A stretch of 64,000 nucleotides of DNA from Thermoleophilum album (GTDB lineage Bacteria > Actinomycetota > Thermoleophilia > Solirubrobacterales > Thermoleophilaceae): NCBI RefSeq assembly GCF_900108055.1, contig NZ_FNWJ01000002.1:692382-756381 (forward strand), written 5' to 3'. Within the stretch, counting starts at the first letter, position 1. Every line of letters begins with the position of its first letter. Shown here piece after piece: positions 27,374-35,173 of the stretch. Below the pieces are notes generated by a model that worked only from the letters and a program-made list of their open reading frames with translations, did not search any database and was not told where the DNA came from. Both the position numbers and the translations under genes were made by a program.

Positions 27374-29074
27374 GTGGACGTGGTGGGGGCCGAACAGCGC
27401 ACGGCGACCGGCGACCTAGCGACCGGCGCCGGCGGGCCCCGCAAGGGCGTGTACCCGCCGTCGACGCCGGGTGGTCGCTACACCTTCCTGAGCGACGTGA
27501 TCGTCGAGCTCGGCTTCGCCGATCGCGACACCGTCGAGCAAGCGGTCGAGGCGGCACGTGTACCGGGTCGCACGCTCCAGCAGATCTTGCTGGAGCAAGG
27601 CACCATCACCGAGGAGCAGCTGGCGCGCGCGATCGGGGAACGCTACGGCCTCGACTACATCGACCTCGACGAGTTCGAGGTCGACCTCGGTGCCGCCAAC
27701 CTGATCAGCACTTCGACGGCGCTCCGCTACCACGCGGTGCCGGTGGCTTTCGACCCCGACGGCACGCTCGTGGTGGCGATGACCGACCCCGCCGACACGC
27801 TTGCGATCGACGACATCGCGGTGATGACGAAGCTCGAGGTACGGCCCGCGGTCGCCACCCGCAGCGGCATCGAGGCGCTGATCGAACGCTTGCCGCGCGC
27901 CGGCGAGCAGGAGCGGCCTGCGAACACCCGCGAGAGCGCGGCACCGACCCCCCAGATCGGCTCGCGGCCCGGCGCGGTACCGACGCGTCCGGCCGCGACG
28001 ACCCCGCCGGTCGCTCCGTCGACACCGCCATCGAGCCCCGCCCCGGTCGACGACGCCCAGCTCGCGGAACTGCGCGCAGAGCTCGAGCGACTCCAGGAAG
28101 AGCTGGAGGAGGCGCGCAGCGAGGCCGAGCGGACGCGCGGCGAGCTCGAACAGGCGCGCTCAGAGGCCGAGGAGGCGAACGCCGAGCTCGAGCGCCTGCG
28201 CGAAGAGAGCGGACGCGCCGGAGCCGAACGTGAGCGTCTTGCCGAACTCGAAGCGCGCGGCGGCGAGCTGGCCGTCGAGCTTGAGCGCATGCGCGGTGAG
28301 CTTGAGCGCACACGCGGTGAGCTCGAGATCGCCCGCGCCGAGCTGGAGACCAAGCGCGCCGAGGGTGACCGTTTGCGCGCCGAGATGGACCGGTTGCGCG
28401 AGGAGGCCGGGGCCGCGCGGGGCGAGGCGGAGGCGGCACAAGCGGAGATCGCGACGCTGCGGGCGCGAGTTGCCGAGCTCGAGGGCCTGGCGGCCCGCAG
28501 CGAGGAGCTCGAAACCGACCTCCAGCAGTTGCGCGCCGAGAACGAGCGCCTGCGGGGCGAGATCGAGGCGCTACGCGAAGGACGCGACCAGGAACTCGAG
28601 CAGGCGCGGGCGGAGCTCGAACGGGCGCGGGAAGAGGCCGACCGCCGGGCACTCGGAGCGGAGCGCGCGCTCGAGCAGGCGCGCAAACGCCTGCTCGAAC
28701 TCGAGGAAGCGGATCAGCGCGCCGAGCGCGCGCGGGCGACGCTCGCGAAGATGCGCGAGGAGTTCGAGCGGGAGCGCGAGCACCAGGCCCGCACCGAGCG
28801 CTATCTGCGTGCCACGGTGGCTTCCGAACGAGCGCGCCGCGAGGCGCTGGAAGCGCTGCTCGACCGGGTGCGCAGCGCCGGTGCTGAGCTCCAGGCGGTG
28901 CTCGACGCGCTCGCGCAGCTGCCCGACCCGACGAGCGATAGCTCCGAGCGCGCTAGCGGCAGCGCCGAGCCTGGCGGCCGTCCGGCGGGCGCTCCCTCGC
29001 AAGCGCCCGACGCCGATCCGGCGGGCGACGAGAGCGCCGGCGAGGGTGGCAAAGCGCCGCCGATCTGGCGGTAG
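27374..29074 (+). CDS. MshEN (type II secretion ATPase N-terminal) domain fused to a long coiled coil
   Basis: A 566-aa protein, GTG start 27374, one base after the previous stop. Residues ~35-172 match the MshEN/GspE-N domain: a first helix pair DVIVELGFADRDTVEQAVEAA, a second RTLQQILLEQGTITEEQLARAI (66-87), then GLDYIDLDEFEVD and VPVAFDPDGTLVVAMTDPADTLAIDDI. There is no ATPase domain. A Pro/Ser/Ala-rich linker (~178-226) leads into an almost uninterrupted charged coiled coil (~227-520), then a disordered acidic tail ending PPIWR. MshEN domains bind c-di-GMP through RLG-x repeats; here the first repeat has lost RLG and the second keeps only its Arg. It may be a cytoskeletal or divisome-linked scaffold; function is not known. 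Confidence 0.7.
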   Translation: MDVVGAEQRTATGDLATGAGGPRKGVYPPSTPGGRYTFLSDVIVELGFADRDTVEQAVEAARVPGRTLQQILLEQGTITEEQLARAIGERYGLDYIDLDEFEVDLGAANLISTSTALRYHAVPVAFDPDGTLVVAMTDPADTLAIDDIAVMTKLEVRPAVATRSGIEALIERLPRAGEQERPANTRESAAPTPQIGSRPGAVPTRPAATTPPVAPSTPPSSPAPVDDAQLAELRAELERLQEELEEARSEAERTRGELEQARSEAEEANAELERLREESGRAGAERERLAELEARGGELAVELERMRGELERTRGELEIARAELETKRAEGDRLRAEMDRLREEAGAARGEAEAAQAEIATLRARVAELEGLAARSEELETDLQQLRAENERLRGEIEALREGRDQELEQARAELERAREEADRRALGAERALEQARKRLLELEEADQRAERARATLAKMREEFEREREHQARTERYLRATVASERARREALEALLDRVRSAGAELQAVLDALAQLPDPTSDSSERASGSAEPGGRPAGAPSQAPDADPAGDESAGEGGKAPPIWR

Positions 29075-29105
29075 CGCCGCTGGCGACAGCGCAGCCCTAA
29101 CCGTC

Positions 29106-30800
29106 TCATGAGGGCGGGATGCCGAGATACGGCAGCGCGAACGAGACGATGCGCTCGAAAGCGGGCGCGGCGACGGCGCCGCCGTAGATCTCGCCCTTCG
29201 GTTCGTCGACCGCGACGAGCACCAACAGTCGCGGCTTGCCGACCGGCGCGAAGCCGACGAACGACGCGACGTAGCGACTGTGCGAGTAGGTGCCGGTGAG
29301 GGGATCGGGTTTTTGCGAGGTGCCGGTCTTGCCGGCAATCCGGTAGCCCGGGATCTGCGCCTCCGAGCCCGTACCGCTGGGGCCGACCACGCCCTCGAGC
29401 ATGCGCGCGACGGTGTCGGCAACCTCCGGCGTGAGCACGCGGCGTCCGGGCTTGCGGCGCCCGGCGAGCACATAGGGCTCGTGCATGACCCCGTGGTTGG
29501 CGAGGGCGGTGTAAGCAGCGAGCAGCTGCAAGGGGGTGATCGCGAGCCCCTGCCCGATCGGAAGGTTGCCGATCGACGATCCCGAGTACTCGCGCAAGCG
29601 CGGAACGATCCCTGGCGACTCGCCAGGCAGACCGATGCCCGTCGGGCGCCCGAAGGCGAAGCGGCCCATCCAGCGGTCGAAGCGCCGCGCTCCCAGGCGC
29701 AGGGCGATCGTCACAGTGCCGACGTTCGACGATCGCGCAAGGATGTCGGCGACGCTCATCCGCTCCCAGCCGCGCGGGTGCGCCTCGCCGATCACGCGGT
29801 CGGCGACGCGAATCGTCGGCGGCAGATCGAAGCTGTCGAGCGGCGAGATCACGCCCTCCGAGAGGGCGGCGGCAACAGTGAAGGGCTTGAACGTCGAACC
29901 CGGCTCGTAGGTGTCCTGGACAGCACGGTTGCGCCGCACCTCTGGGCCGAGCTCGAGGCTGCGTTCGGGGGAGGCGGTCGGCCAGTTGGCGAGTGCCAGC
30001 ACCGCGCCGTCGCGTGGGTCGACGACGACGGCGGTGGCGCCGCGGGCCGCGTAGCGCTCGCCGGTGTCGGCGAGCACGCGCTCGACCTGCCGCTGAAGGA
30101 CCGCGTCGATCGTCAGTCGCAGGGTCTTGCCCGCACGGGGACGGGCGAGGGTGATCGTGCGCAGCGGCTGACCGAGAGCGTCGCGCACGACCTGCCGTGC
30201 ACCGTCGCGGCCGCGCAGCCAGCGATCGGCGGCCTGCTCGAGTCCGAACAAGCCGTAGCCGTCGGTACCTACCGCGCCCAGAAGCTGTGTCGCTAGGGCA
30301 CCCTGGGGATAGACGCGGCGGGGTTCCGGCAGGGTGCCGACGCCCTCGATCCGCAACCGCCGCAGCCGCTCGCCGAGTTCCGGCGCCAGCCGCCGGCGCA
30401 GGTACACGAAACCGCGCTTGCGATCGGCGATCCGGGCGAGGATCTCCTGCTCTGACATGCGCAGGAGTGGTGCGAGGCGGGCCGCTACCGCTGCCGGCCG
30501 ATTGATCAAGAACGGGTTCGCGTAGACGGTAACGGCCTCCTCCGAAACGGCCAGCTCGCGCCCGCGGCGATCGAGGATCGGCCCGCGTAGGCCCGGCTCG
30601 ACTACCCGCGCGTCGTGTTGCAGCTGGGCCTGAGCTCGCAGCGCGCCGGCGCGCACGGTCGTCAGCCATACCGCCCGCGCGGCGACTACGGCGAAGACGC
30701 ACAGGAACGCGGCGAACAGGACACCGATGCGGCGGTCGGTGCGGCTGACCGGTCGCCGCCGGATCAGCACGCGACGGCGCTTGCCGTTACGGCTGCCCAT
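29106..30800 (-). CDS. ftsI: Septal peptidoglycan transpeptidase FtsI (PBP2b/3 class)
   Basis: Class B penicillin-binding protein, 564 aa from ATG 30800. One membrane helix (~24-43) follows a basic N terminus. Transpeptidase motifs are S302-TFK305 in EPGSTFKPF, SSN at 357-359, and KTGT at 491-494. The pedestal domain shows GLRGPILDRRGRELAVS. No PASTA domain follows the catalytic domain, which ends FALPYLGIPPS. The start overlaps the ftsL end by 14 nt. It is convergent with the coiled-coil gene, 31 nt apart. Confidence 0.96.
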   Translation of the reverse strand: MGSRNGKRRRVLIRRRPVSRTDRRIGVLFAAFLCVFAVVAARAVWLTTVRAGALRAQAQLQHDARVVEPGLRGPILDRRGRELAVSEEAVTVYANPFLINRPAAVAARLAPLLRMSEQEILARIADRKRGFVYLRRRLAPELGERLRRLRIEGVGTLPEPRRVYPQGALATQLLGAVGTDGYGLFGLEQAADRWLRGRDGARQVVRDALGQPLRTITLARPRAGKTLRLTIDAVLQRQVERVLADTGERYAARGATAVVVDPRDGAVLALANWPTASPERSLELGPEVRRNRAVQDTYEPGSTFKPFTVAAALSEGVISPLDSFDLPPTIRVADRVIGEAHPRGWERMSVADILARSSNVGTVTIALRLGARRFDRWMGRFAFGRPTGIGLPGESPGIVPRLREYSGSSIGNLPIGQGLAITPLQLLAAYTALANHGVMHEPYVLAGRRKPGRRVLTPEVADTVARMLEGVVGPSGTGSEAQIPGYRIAGKTGTSQKPDPLTGTYSHSRYVASFVGFAPVGKPRLLVLVAVDEPKGEIYGGAVAAPAFERIVSFALPYLGIPPS

Positions 30801-31467
30801 CCAGCGTGGGGACTGCTGACACGCCGGCCGTCGACACTTCCCCCGGAGCGGGGATCCGAGACGCCGCACGCTCGCCGAGGCGTTGGGCAGCGATACGCAC
30901 GTCTGAGCTCGACTGGGGATGCAGATAGCGGACGGCATCCGGGGCCGGCAAGACGAAGCCCTGGCGCTGTGCTAGTTGCTGGATGCGATCCGCGGCCTCG
31001 AGCCTCGCCAGTTCCCTGCGCAAGCGTGCGTTGTCGGCCTCTACTTGGCCGCGGCGTTCGGAGATCGCGGCGAGCCGCCGGTTGAGTTGCAAGAGATCGA
31101 CGTTCAGGAACACGATGCCGACCAGGAGGGCAGCGACCAGCCAGATCCACAGTCGTGCGCGCAGCAGGCGGTCGATCAGCGCCGCGGCGGCCGCCGATCC
31201 GCGCGAGCGCCGGGCGCGAGCGGTCGTTCGCGCACGCACGCGGCGCCGCCGTGGGACCTGCTGAGGGCGGGTGCGGGGGCGCCGGGGCGCCGGCGCCACC
31301 GTCGGTTCGCGCAGCGGCCGGCGGGCGGGAGCAGCTGGCGTCGGCGCTGTCGCCGCCGCTCGGGCGGCCGCGCCCCTGACCGCGCGCTGCCGCCGCGGGC
31401 GCGGCGTCGGGCGCTCGACGTCCGCGACCAGGGCGCGTGCCGCGACCGTTGCCGCGCGCGGGCTCAC
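30787..31467 (-). CDS. ftsL: FtsL-like cell division protein with long basic N terminus
   Basis: A 226-aa bitopic protein in the ftsL position between rsmH and ftsI. GTG 31467 overlaps the rsmH stop (GTGA). The first ~120 residues are Arg/Pro/Ala-rich and probably disordered in the cytoplasm. One membrane helix (LWIWLVAALLVGIVFLNVDLL) is followed by a short coiled coil (LNRRLAAISERRGQVEADNARLRRELARLEAADRIQQLAQRQGFVLP), the usual FtsL/DivIC periplasmic architecture. Identity rests on position and architecture more than on sequence motifs. Confidence 0.8.
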   Translation of the reverse strand: MSPRAATVAARALVADVERPTPRPRRQRAVRGAAARAAATAPTPAAPARRPLREPTVAPAPRRPRTRPQQVPRRRRVRARTTARARRSRGSAAAAALIDRLLRARLWIWLVAALLVGIVFLNVDLLQLNRRLAAISERRGQVEADNARLRRELARLEAADRIQQLAQRQGFVLPAPDAVRYLHPQSSSDVRIAAQRLGERAASRIPAPGEVSTAGVSAVPTLDGQP

Positions 31468-32465
31468 GCTGCACGCTCCTGCTTGCGGTGATCGGACGCC
31501 GGCCGTCGCCCTTCCCCGTCGCCTTCCGGCAACTTGCGCAGCGCGCGCAGGCGCGCCGAGGCGGAGCGCGGGTTGGCAGCCAGCTCGTCGGCGGAGGGAC
31601 GCAGCGCCCGCGGGGTAAGCAGCTCTGCACGCGGCTGCCGGCCACAGGTGCAGATCGGGAAATCGGGCGGGCACACGCACCCACGGGCAAGCTCCCGCAT
31701 GAAGTTCTTGACCCGCCGGTCCTCGAGCGAATGGAAGGAGATCGCGGCGATCCGGCCGCCCGGCCGGGTCAGCTCGAAAGCCAACGGCAACGCCCGGTCG
31801 AGCGACTCGAGCTCGTGGTTCACGGCGATCCGCAGCGCCTGGAACGTGCGTTTCGCCGGGTGCCCGTGACCGAGTCGTCGAGCGGCGGCCGGCAACGCCG
31901 CCTCGATCGCCGCGACTAGTTCGCCGGTCGTCTCGATCGGTCGCCGCTTGCGGCGAGCGCAGATCTCGCGCGCGATCCGCGCGGCGTAACGCTCCTCGCC
32001 GTAGCGGCGCAGGACTTGCGCGAGCTGGCGCTCGTCCCACGCGTTCAGGAGATCACGCGCCGACAAGGGCGCCGACGGGTCCATACGCATGTCGAGCGGT
32101 GCGTCGCGCGTGTATGAGAAGCCGCGCTCCGGCTGATCGATTTGGAGCGAAGAAACGCCGAGGTCGAAGTAGACGACGTCCGCCTCGAGTCCCTCGTCCA
32201 GCAGGGCCGCCAGGACATCGGCGAAGTCGCCCTGCACGAAGCGCGCCTCGCACTGCCAGTCGCCGTGCAGCTCTTCGAAGCGGGCACGCGCCGCCGGATC
32301 GCGATCGATCGCCACCAGCAGCCCGCCTGGCCCAATGCATTCGGCAAACAGCTGCGCATGACCGCCTTGACCGAAGGTGCAGTCGACGACCGTGGCGCCA
32401 CGCTCGGGCGCGCAGATCTCGAGCAGCTCGGCCGCGAGAACGGGAACGTGTGCCGGTGCCGTCAC
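31464..32465 (-). CDS. rsmH: 16S rRNA (cytosine1402-N4)-methyltransferase RsmH
   Basis: SAM-dependent methyltransferase of the decoding centre, 333 aa from GTG 32465; a TTG at 32483 is the alternative start but overlaps mraZ. The N terminus HVPVLAAELLEI is diagnostic. VDCTFGQGGHAQLF is the SAM loop; YFDLGVSSLQIDQPERGFSY, DMRMDP, RTFQALRIAVNHEL and AAISFHSLEDRRVKNFM are canonical. The C-terminal part carries a CxC/CxC segment (RGCVCPPDFPICTCGR) common in RsmH. It is the second gene of the dcw cluster. Confidence 0.95.
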   Translation of the reverse strand: MTAPAHVPVLAAELLEICAPERGATVVDCTFGQGGHAQLFAECIGPGGLLVAIDRDPAARARFEELHGDWQCEARFVQGDFADVLAALLDEGLEADVVYFDLGVSSLQIDQPERGFSYTRDAPLDMRMDPSAPLSARDLLNAWDERQLAQVLRRYGEERYAARIAREICARRKRRPIETTGELVAAIEAALPAAARRLGHGHPAKRTFQALRIAVNHELESLDRALPLAFELTRPGGRIAAISFHSLEDRRVKNFMRELARGCVCPPDFPICTCGRQPRAELLTPRALRPSADELAANPRSASARLRALRKLPEGDGEGRRPASDHRKQERAA

Positions 32466-32466
32466 A

Positions 32467-32901
32467 TCAAGAAGGATCGCCAAGGCCCTCGATCACCTCC
32501 GCGATTTCGGCATCGAGCTCTTCGGCCGCACGCTGCCAGCGGTCACGCGCCCACACCTCGAGGTGGTCACCCACGCCGAGCACCACCACCCGCCGCTCGA
32601 TCCCGGCGTGAGCGAGCAGCGGCTGGGGCAGCGTCACCCGGCCCGCGGCGTCGAGCTCGGCGTCGAAAGAGTTGGCCTGGAAGAAGCGCGCGACCTTGCG
32701 GTAACGGGACCCCATTGGATTGAGGCCGGCGAGCGCTTGCTCGAGGATCCGCTCGTGCTGCTCGGGGGTCCAGACGGCGATGCAGGCCTCCGGATCCTTC
32801 GCGAGAACCACCCCCTGGGAGAAGGCCGCGCGGAACTTCGCCGGGATGCTGAGGCGGTTCTTCGCGTCCAGCGAATGCTCGAAGTGGCCCCTGAATGCCA
32901 A
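32467..32901 (-). CDS. mraZ: Transcriptional regulator MraZ
   Basis: AbrB-like double-SWAP-domain protein, first gene of the dcw cluster, 144 aa. I take TTG 32901 (AFRGHFEHSLDAKNRLSIPAKFR) because the family starts within a few residues of FRGxxEHSLDxKxR and GGGAG lies 7 nt upstream; the frame upstream is non-coding leader. The second repeat is FFQANSFDAELDAAGRVTLPQPLLAHAGIE. MraZ represses or activates its own operon through direct repeats upstream of its promoter; candidate repeats are at 33020-33050. Confidence 0.94.
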   Translation of the reverse strand: MAFRGHFEHSLDAKNRLSIPAKFRAAFSQGVVLAKDPEACIAVWTPEQHERILEQALAGLNPMGSRYRKVARFFQANSFDAELDAAGRVTLPQPLLAHAGIERRVVVLGVGDHLEVWARDRWQRAAEELDAEIAEVIEGLGDPS

Positions 32902-32983
32902 CGATCTGCTCCCAGCGCCGGGTGGGTTCGGTCCGAGGTGGCGGGGCGGGAGGAACCCCGCCACCCCGGCCGTGCGTGTCGCC

Positions 32984-33050
32984 ACACTAGCCCACTCGGC
33001 ACCACTCTGCAACACCTTTACCCACCAAATTCCCCGAACGCTCCCCACTC
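32984..33050 (-). promoter_or_regulatory. Candidate mraZ promoter with upstream 10-bp-phased TGGG-like repeats
   Basis: On the minus strand TTGCAG (33007-33012) and TAGTGT (32984-32989) are separated by 17 nt, a credible -35/-10 pair about 80 nt before the mraZ start. Just upstream, within 33020-33050, G-rich pentamers TGGGG, TCGGG and TGGTG recur every 10 bp. In studied bacteria MraZ binds direct repeats of TGGGN about 10 bp apart at this position. The pattern is seen; the binding is inferred. Confidence 0.5.
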
Positions 33051-33225
33051 GCCCTCACCGAGGGCCGGGAAACCGGCATCACGACGAGGAATCGCGGCGA
33101 CTGGCGAGCGGGCGAAGGCACGTCGAGCGCGTGGGCACTCCCGTGCAGGCGTGTCGTTTGCACGCAAAGCTGCGCCCATCCTGCGTGGCTGCACGACTGC
33201 TTGCAGGCCGAGCTCGCCGCGCCGC

Positions 33226-33286
33226 GGCGCGGTCGCCGGCGAGGCGCAGCCCGGTCGCCGGCTCGGCGCGGTCGCTGGCGAGGCGC
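33226..33286. repeat. Two 22-bp direct repeats between tadC and mraZ
   Basis: GGCGCGGTCGCYGGCGAGGC-type units at 33226-33247 and 33265-33286 differ at one base and are 39 bp apart, with a related partial copy between them. They lie in the 291-bp spacer 33049-33339, which otherwise holds no gene I can support; a small GCCGG-GAAA-CCGGC hairpin sits at 33064-33077 without a T-run. Confidence 0.55.
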
Positions 33287-33339
33287 GGCGCGGGTCCCGG
33301 CGAGCGGCTGACGCTCAGACGGTGCTGGCGGACGCGCGT

Positions 33340-34254
33340 CTAGGTGGCAGGGAGCAGCAGTCCGCGACTGGCGAGCAGTGCCCGGAGAACCGCCGCGAGC
33401 ACCACGATCAGGACCGACGGCACCAGCAGGAGGGCCACCACCAGCTGAATCTTCGGCCCCGCCCGGGCCGCCTCCTCGCGCAACCGCTGTGCGGCCAACT
33501 CGCGTGCTCTCGTGGCCTGCTGTTCGAGCACGTCTTCGAGCGGCGTGCCGTGGCGGAGCGCACGCTCGACCGCTCCGACGAACCCAACGACCTCGGGTTG
33601 GGGGAATTCTTTGGCGAGTTGGGCTAGCGCGTCGGCCAGCGACAGCCCGCGCTCGACTCGACGGGCAAGCACAGCCCAGGCCCCTGCGAGTTCGCCTTCG
33701 CCGCTTGCGCCGACCAGCGCGATCGCCTGCAGGGGTGGCGAGCCCGCGGCCAGCGCTACGCGCAGCAGGTCGAGCAGCGCCGGTAGATCACGTGCCGCGC
33801 GCGCTGCGCGCTTGCGTGCGCGCCGCGCGAGCCAAAGTTCGGGGGCGACAAAGGCCGCCGCTGGCAGCACGGGGACCAACACCGCCACTACCCGGGCGGG
33901 TAGCGCCGCGGCGGTGGCGAGGGTCAGCGGGAGGCTCACGACAACAGCGGTCAACTTGATCGCCACGATCTCGCTGGCGGAGATCCCGTACGGTCGGCCC
34001 GCGCGCACCACGAGGCGCTGGAGGTAGGGCGGCGTGGCGAGCCGCCCGGCGAGCGGGGCGAGGAGGCGTGCGGCGCGCACGGCAAGCGGGGCTCCGCAAC
34101 CGGCGATCGCGCGCCAGCGGCGGCGCCTGACGGTCCTCGCGCGCGCCGTCCATCCGGCGATGGCCAGCCGCATACCCGCGAGCAGATCGCTCGCTGCTGC
34201 CACTAGACAGCCCGCGGCGGTGGCTGCCAGTAGTTCCGGCACGATCACCCCCAT
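33340..34254 (-). CDS. tadC: TadC-like type II secretion F-domain membrane protein
   Basis: A 304-aa membrane protein with hydrophobic segments at the N terminus, centre (AVVVSLPLTLATAAALPARVVAVLVPVLPAAAFV) and C terminus (IQLVVALLLVPSVLIVVLAAVLRALL). The conserved cytosolic T2SF helices include RDLPALLDLLRVALAAGSPPLQAI, RVERGLSLADALAQLAKEF and RALRHGTPLEDVLEQQA, which define the GspF/TadB/TadC family. It lies 43 nt after tadB and ends the operon. It should form the inner-membrane platform for the TadA ATPase. Confidence 0.85.
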   Translation of the reverse strand: MGVIVPELLAATAAGCLVAAASDLLAGMRLAIAGWTARARTVRRRRWRAIAGCGAPLAVRAARLLAPLAGRLATPPYLQRLVVRAGRPYGISASEIVAIKLTAVVVSLPLTLATAAALPARVVAVLVPVLPAAAFVAPELWLARRARKRAARAARDLPALLDLLRVALAAGSPPLQAIALVGASGEGELAGAWAVLARRVERGLSLADALAQLAKEFPQPEVVGFVGAVERALRHGTPLEDVLEQQATRARELAAQRLREEAARAGPKIQLVVALLLVPSVLIVVLAAVLRALLASRGLLLPAT

Positions 34255-34297
34255 CCGCCGGACCGGGCCGCGACCGTCGGGGCTCGCGCATCACCGC

Positions 34298-35173
34298 TCA
34301 AACCGGTTCTCCAACGCGCGCGAGTTTGCGGATCGCCAGGAGGCCGGCCAGCTGCAGCAAGAGGGCGATGGCGAGCAGCGGGCCGGTGACCGCGTCGCTT
34401 GCTAGCCCGGTCAGGTAACCGGGACTCGCGATCTCCGTAAGCAGCGCGCCGGCGAGCGGCAAGGCCGCGACGACGAAGCCGGTGAAACGGGCTTGAGCAG
34501 TGGCGGCAAGCGCCTCGCCGAGCAGGCGATCCCCGGCCGCGAAGGTTCTCGCACACTCCCGCAAAAGCGCCGGCAGATCGCCGCCGACACGCTGTTGCAC
34601 CAGGCAAGCAGCGACTACGGTCGCGACCCGCGGCGAGGGACAACGCGCGCGCAGCCACTCGAGCGCCTCGTCGGTCGGCGCGCCGCGCTCCAGTCGAGCG
34701 GCCGTCAGCGACAGCTCGTGGCGGAGCGCACCCCGCACCCCCGTGGCCGCCTCGCGCACCGCTGATCGCAAGGCGTGCCCGGCACCCAGCGCGTCCGCCA
34801 ACGCCGCAGCGAAGGCCGCCGCCTCGGCGTCGAACTCGCGGCGCTGCGCTCGCGCCCGGACGCCGGCCACGGCGAAGCTCGCCACCAGGGTCGCGAGCGC
34901 CGCGAGCGGCACGAGCGCCCAGGTCCCGGCGGAGAGCGCGAACGGCGCCCCGGCGAGCGATCCGGCGAGCGCGACCGCTGCGCAATCGCGCGGCCTCGGC
35001 CTGCGCCCAGCGAGCGCGGCGAGCCAAGCGGTCTCGGCGCGGGCGAGCACGCCCCGCACAAGCGCCGCAAGCCTTCGCGACGCTTCGAGCCCGCGCCCGA
35101 GCTCCACGATCCCGCAGACCACCAGCAGCGCCGCTAGCGCTGCGGCGAGCTCGCTCGAGAGCCGAGCGCTCAC
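34298..35173 (-). CDS. tadB: TadB-like type II secretion F-domain membrane protein
   Basis: A 291-aa platform protein starting at GTG 35173, overlapping the tadA stop by 4 nt (GTGA). Two N-terminal helices and two C-terminal helices (FTGFVVAALPLAGALLTEI, PLLAIALLLQLAGLLAI) flank the T2SF domain, with FAAALADALGAGHALRSAVREAA and QRVGGDLPALLRECART as its characteristic helices. Partner of TadC; the pair is the minimal TadB-TadC platform. Confidence 0.85.
   Translation of the reverse strand: MSARLSSELAAALAALLVVCGIVELGRGLEASRRLAALVRGVLARAETAWLAALAGRRPRPRDCAAVALAGSLAGAPFALSAGTWALVPLAALATLVASFAVAGVRARAQRREFDAEAAAFAAALADALGAGHALRSAVREAATGVRGALRHELSLTAARLERGAPTDEALEWLRARCPSPRVATVVAACLVQQRVGGDLPALLRECARTFAAGDRLLGEALAATAQARFTGFVVAALPLAGALLTEIASPGYLTGLASDAVTGPLLAIALLLQLAGLLAIRKLARVGEPV

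Noticed and set aside
26892-27444. Long open frames antisense to the GAF/GGDEF and coiled-coil genes
   Set aside because: They mirror the codon periodicity of the plus-strand genes, have low-complexity Arg/Ser-rich translations and no family motifs; typical shadows in GC-rich DNA.
33064-33077. GCCGG-GAAA-CCGGC hairpin as a tadC terminator
   Set aside because: Stem of 5 bp and no T-run on either strand; too weak to call.
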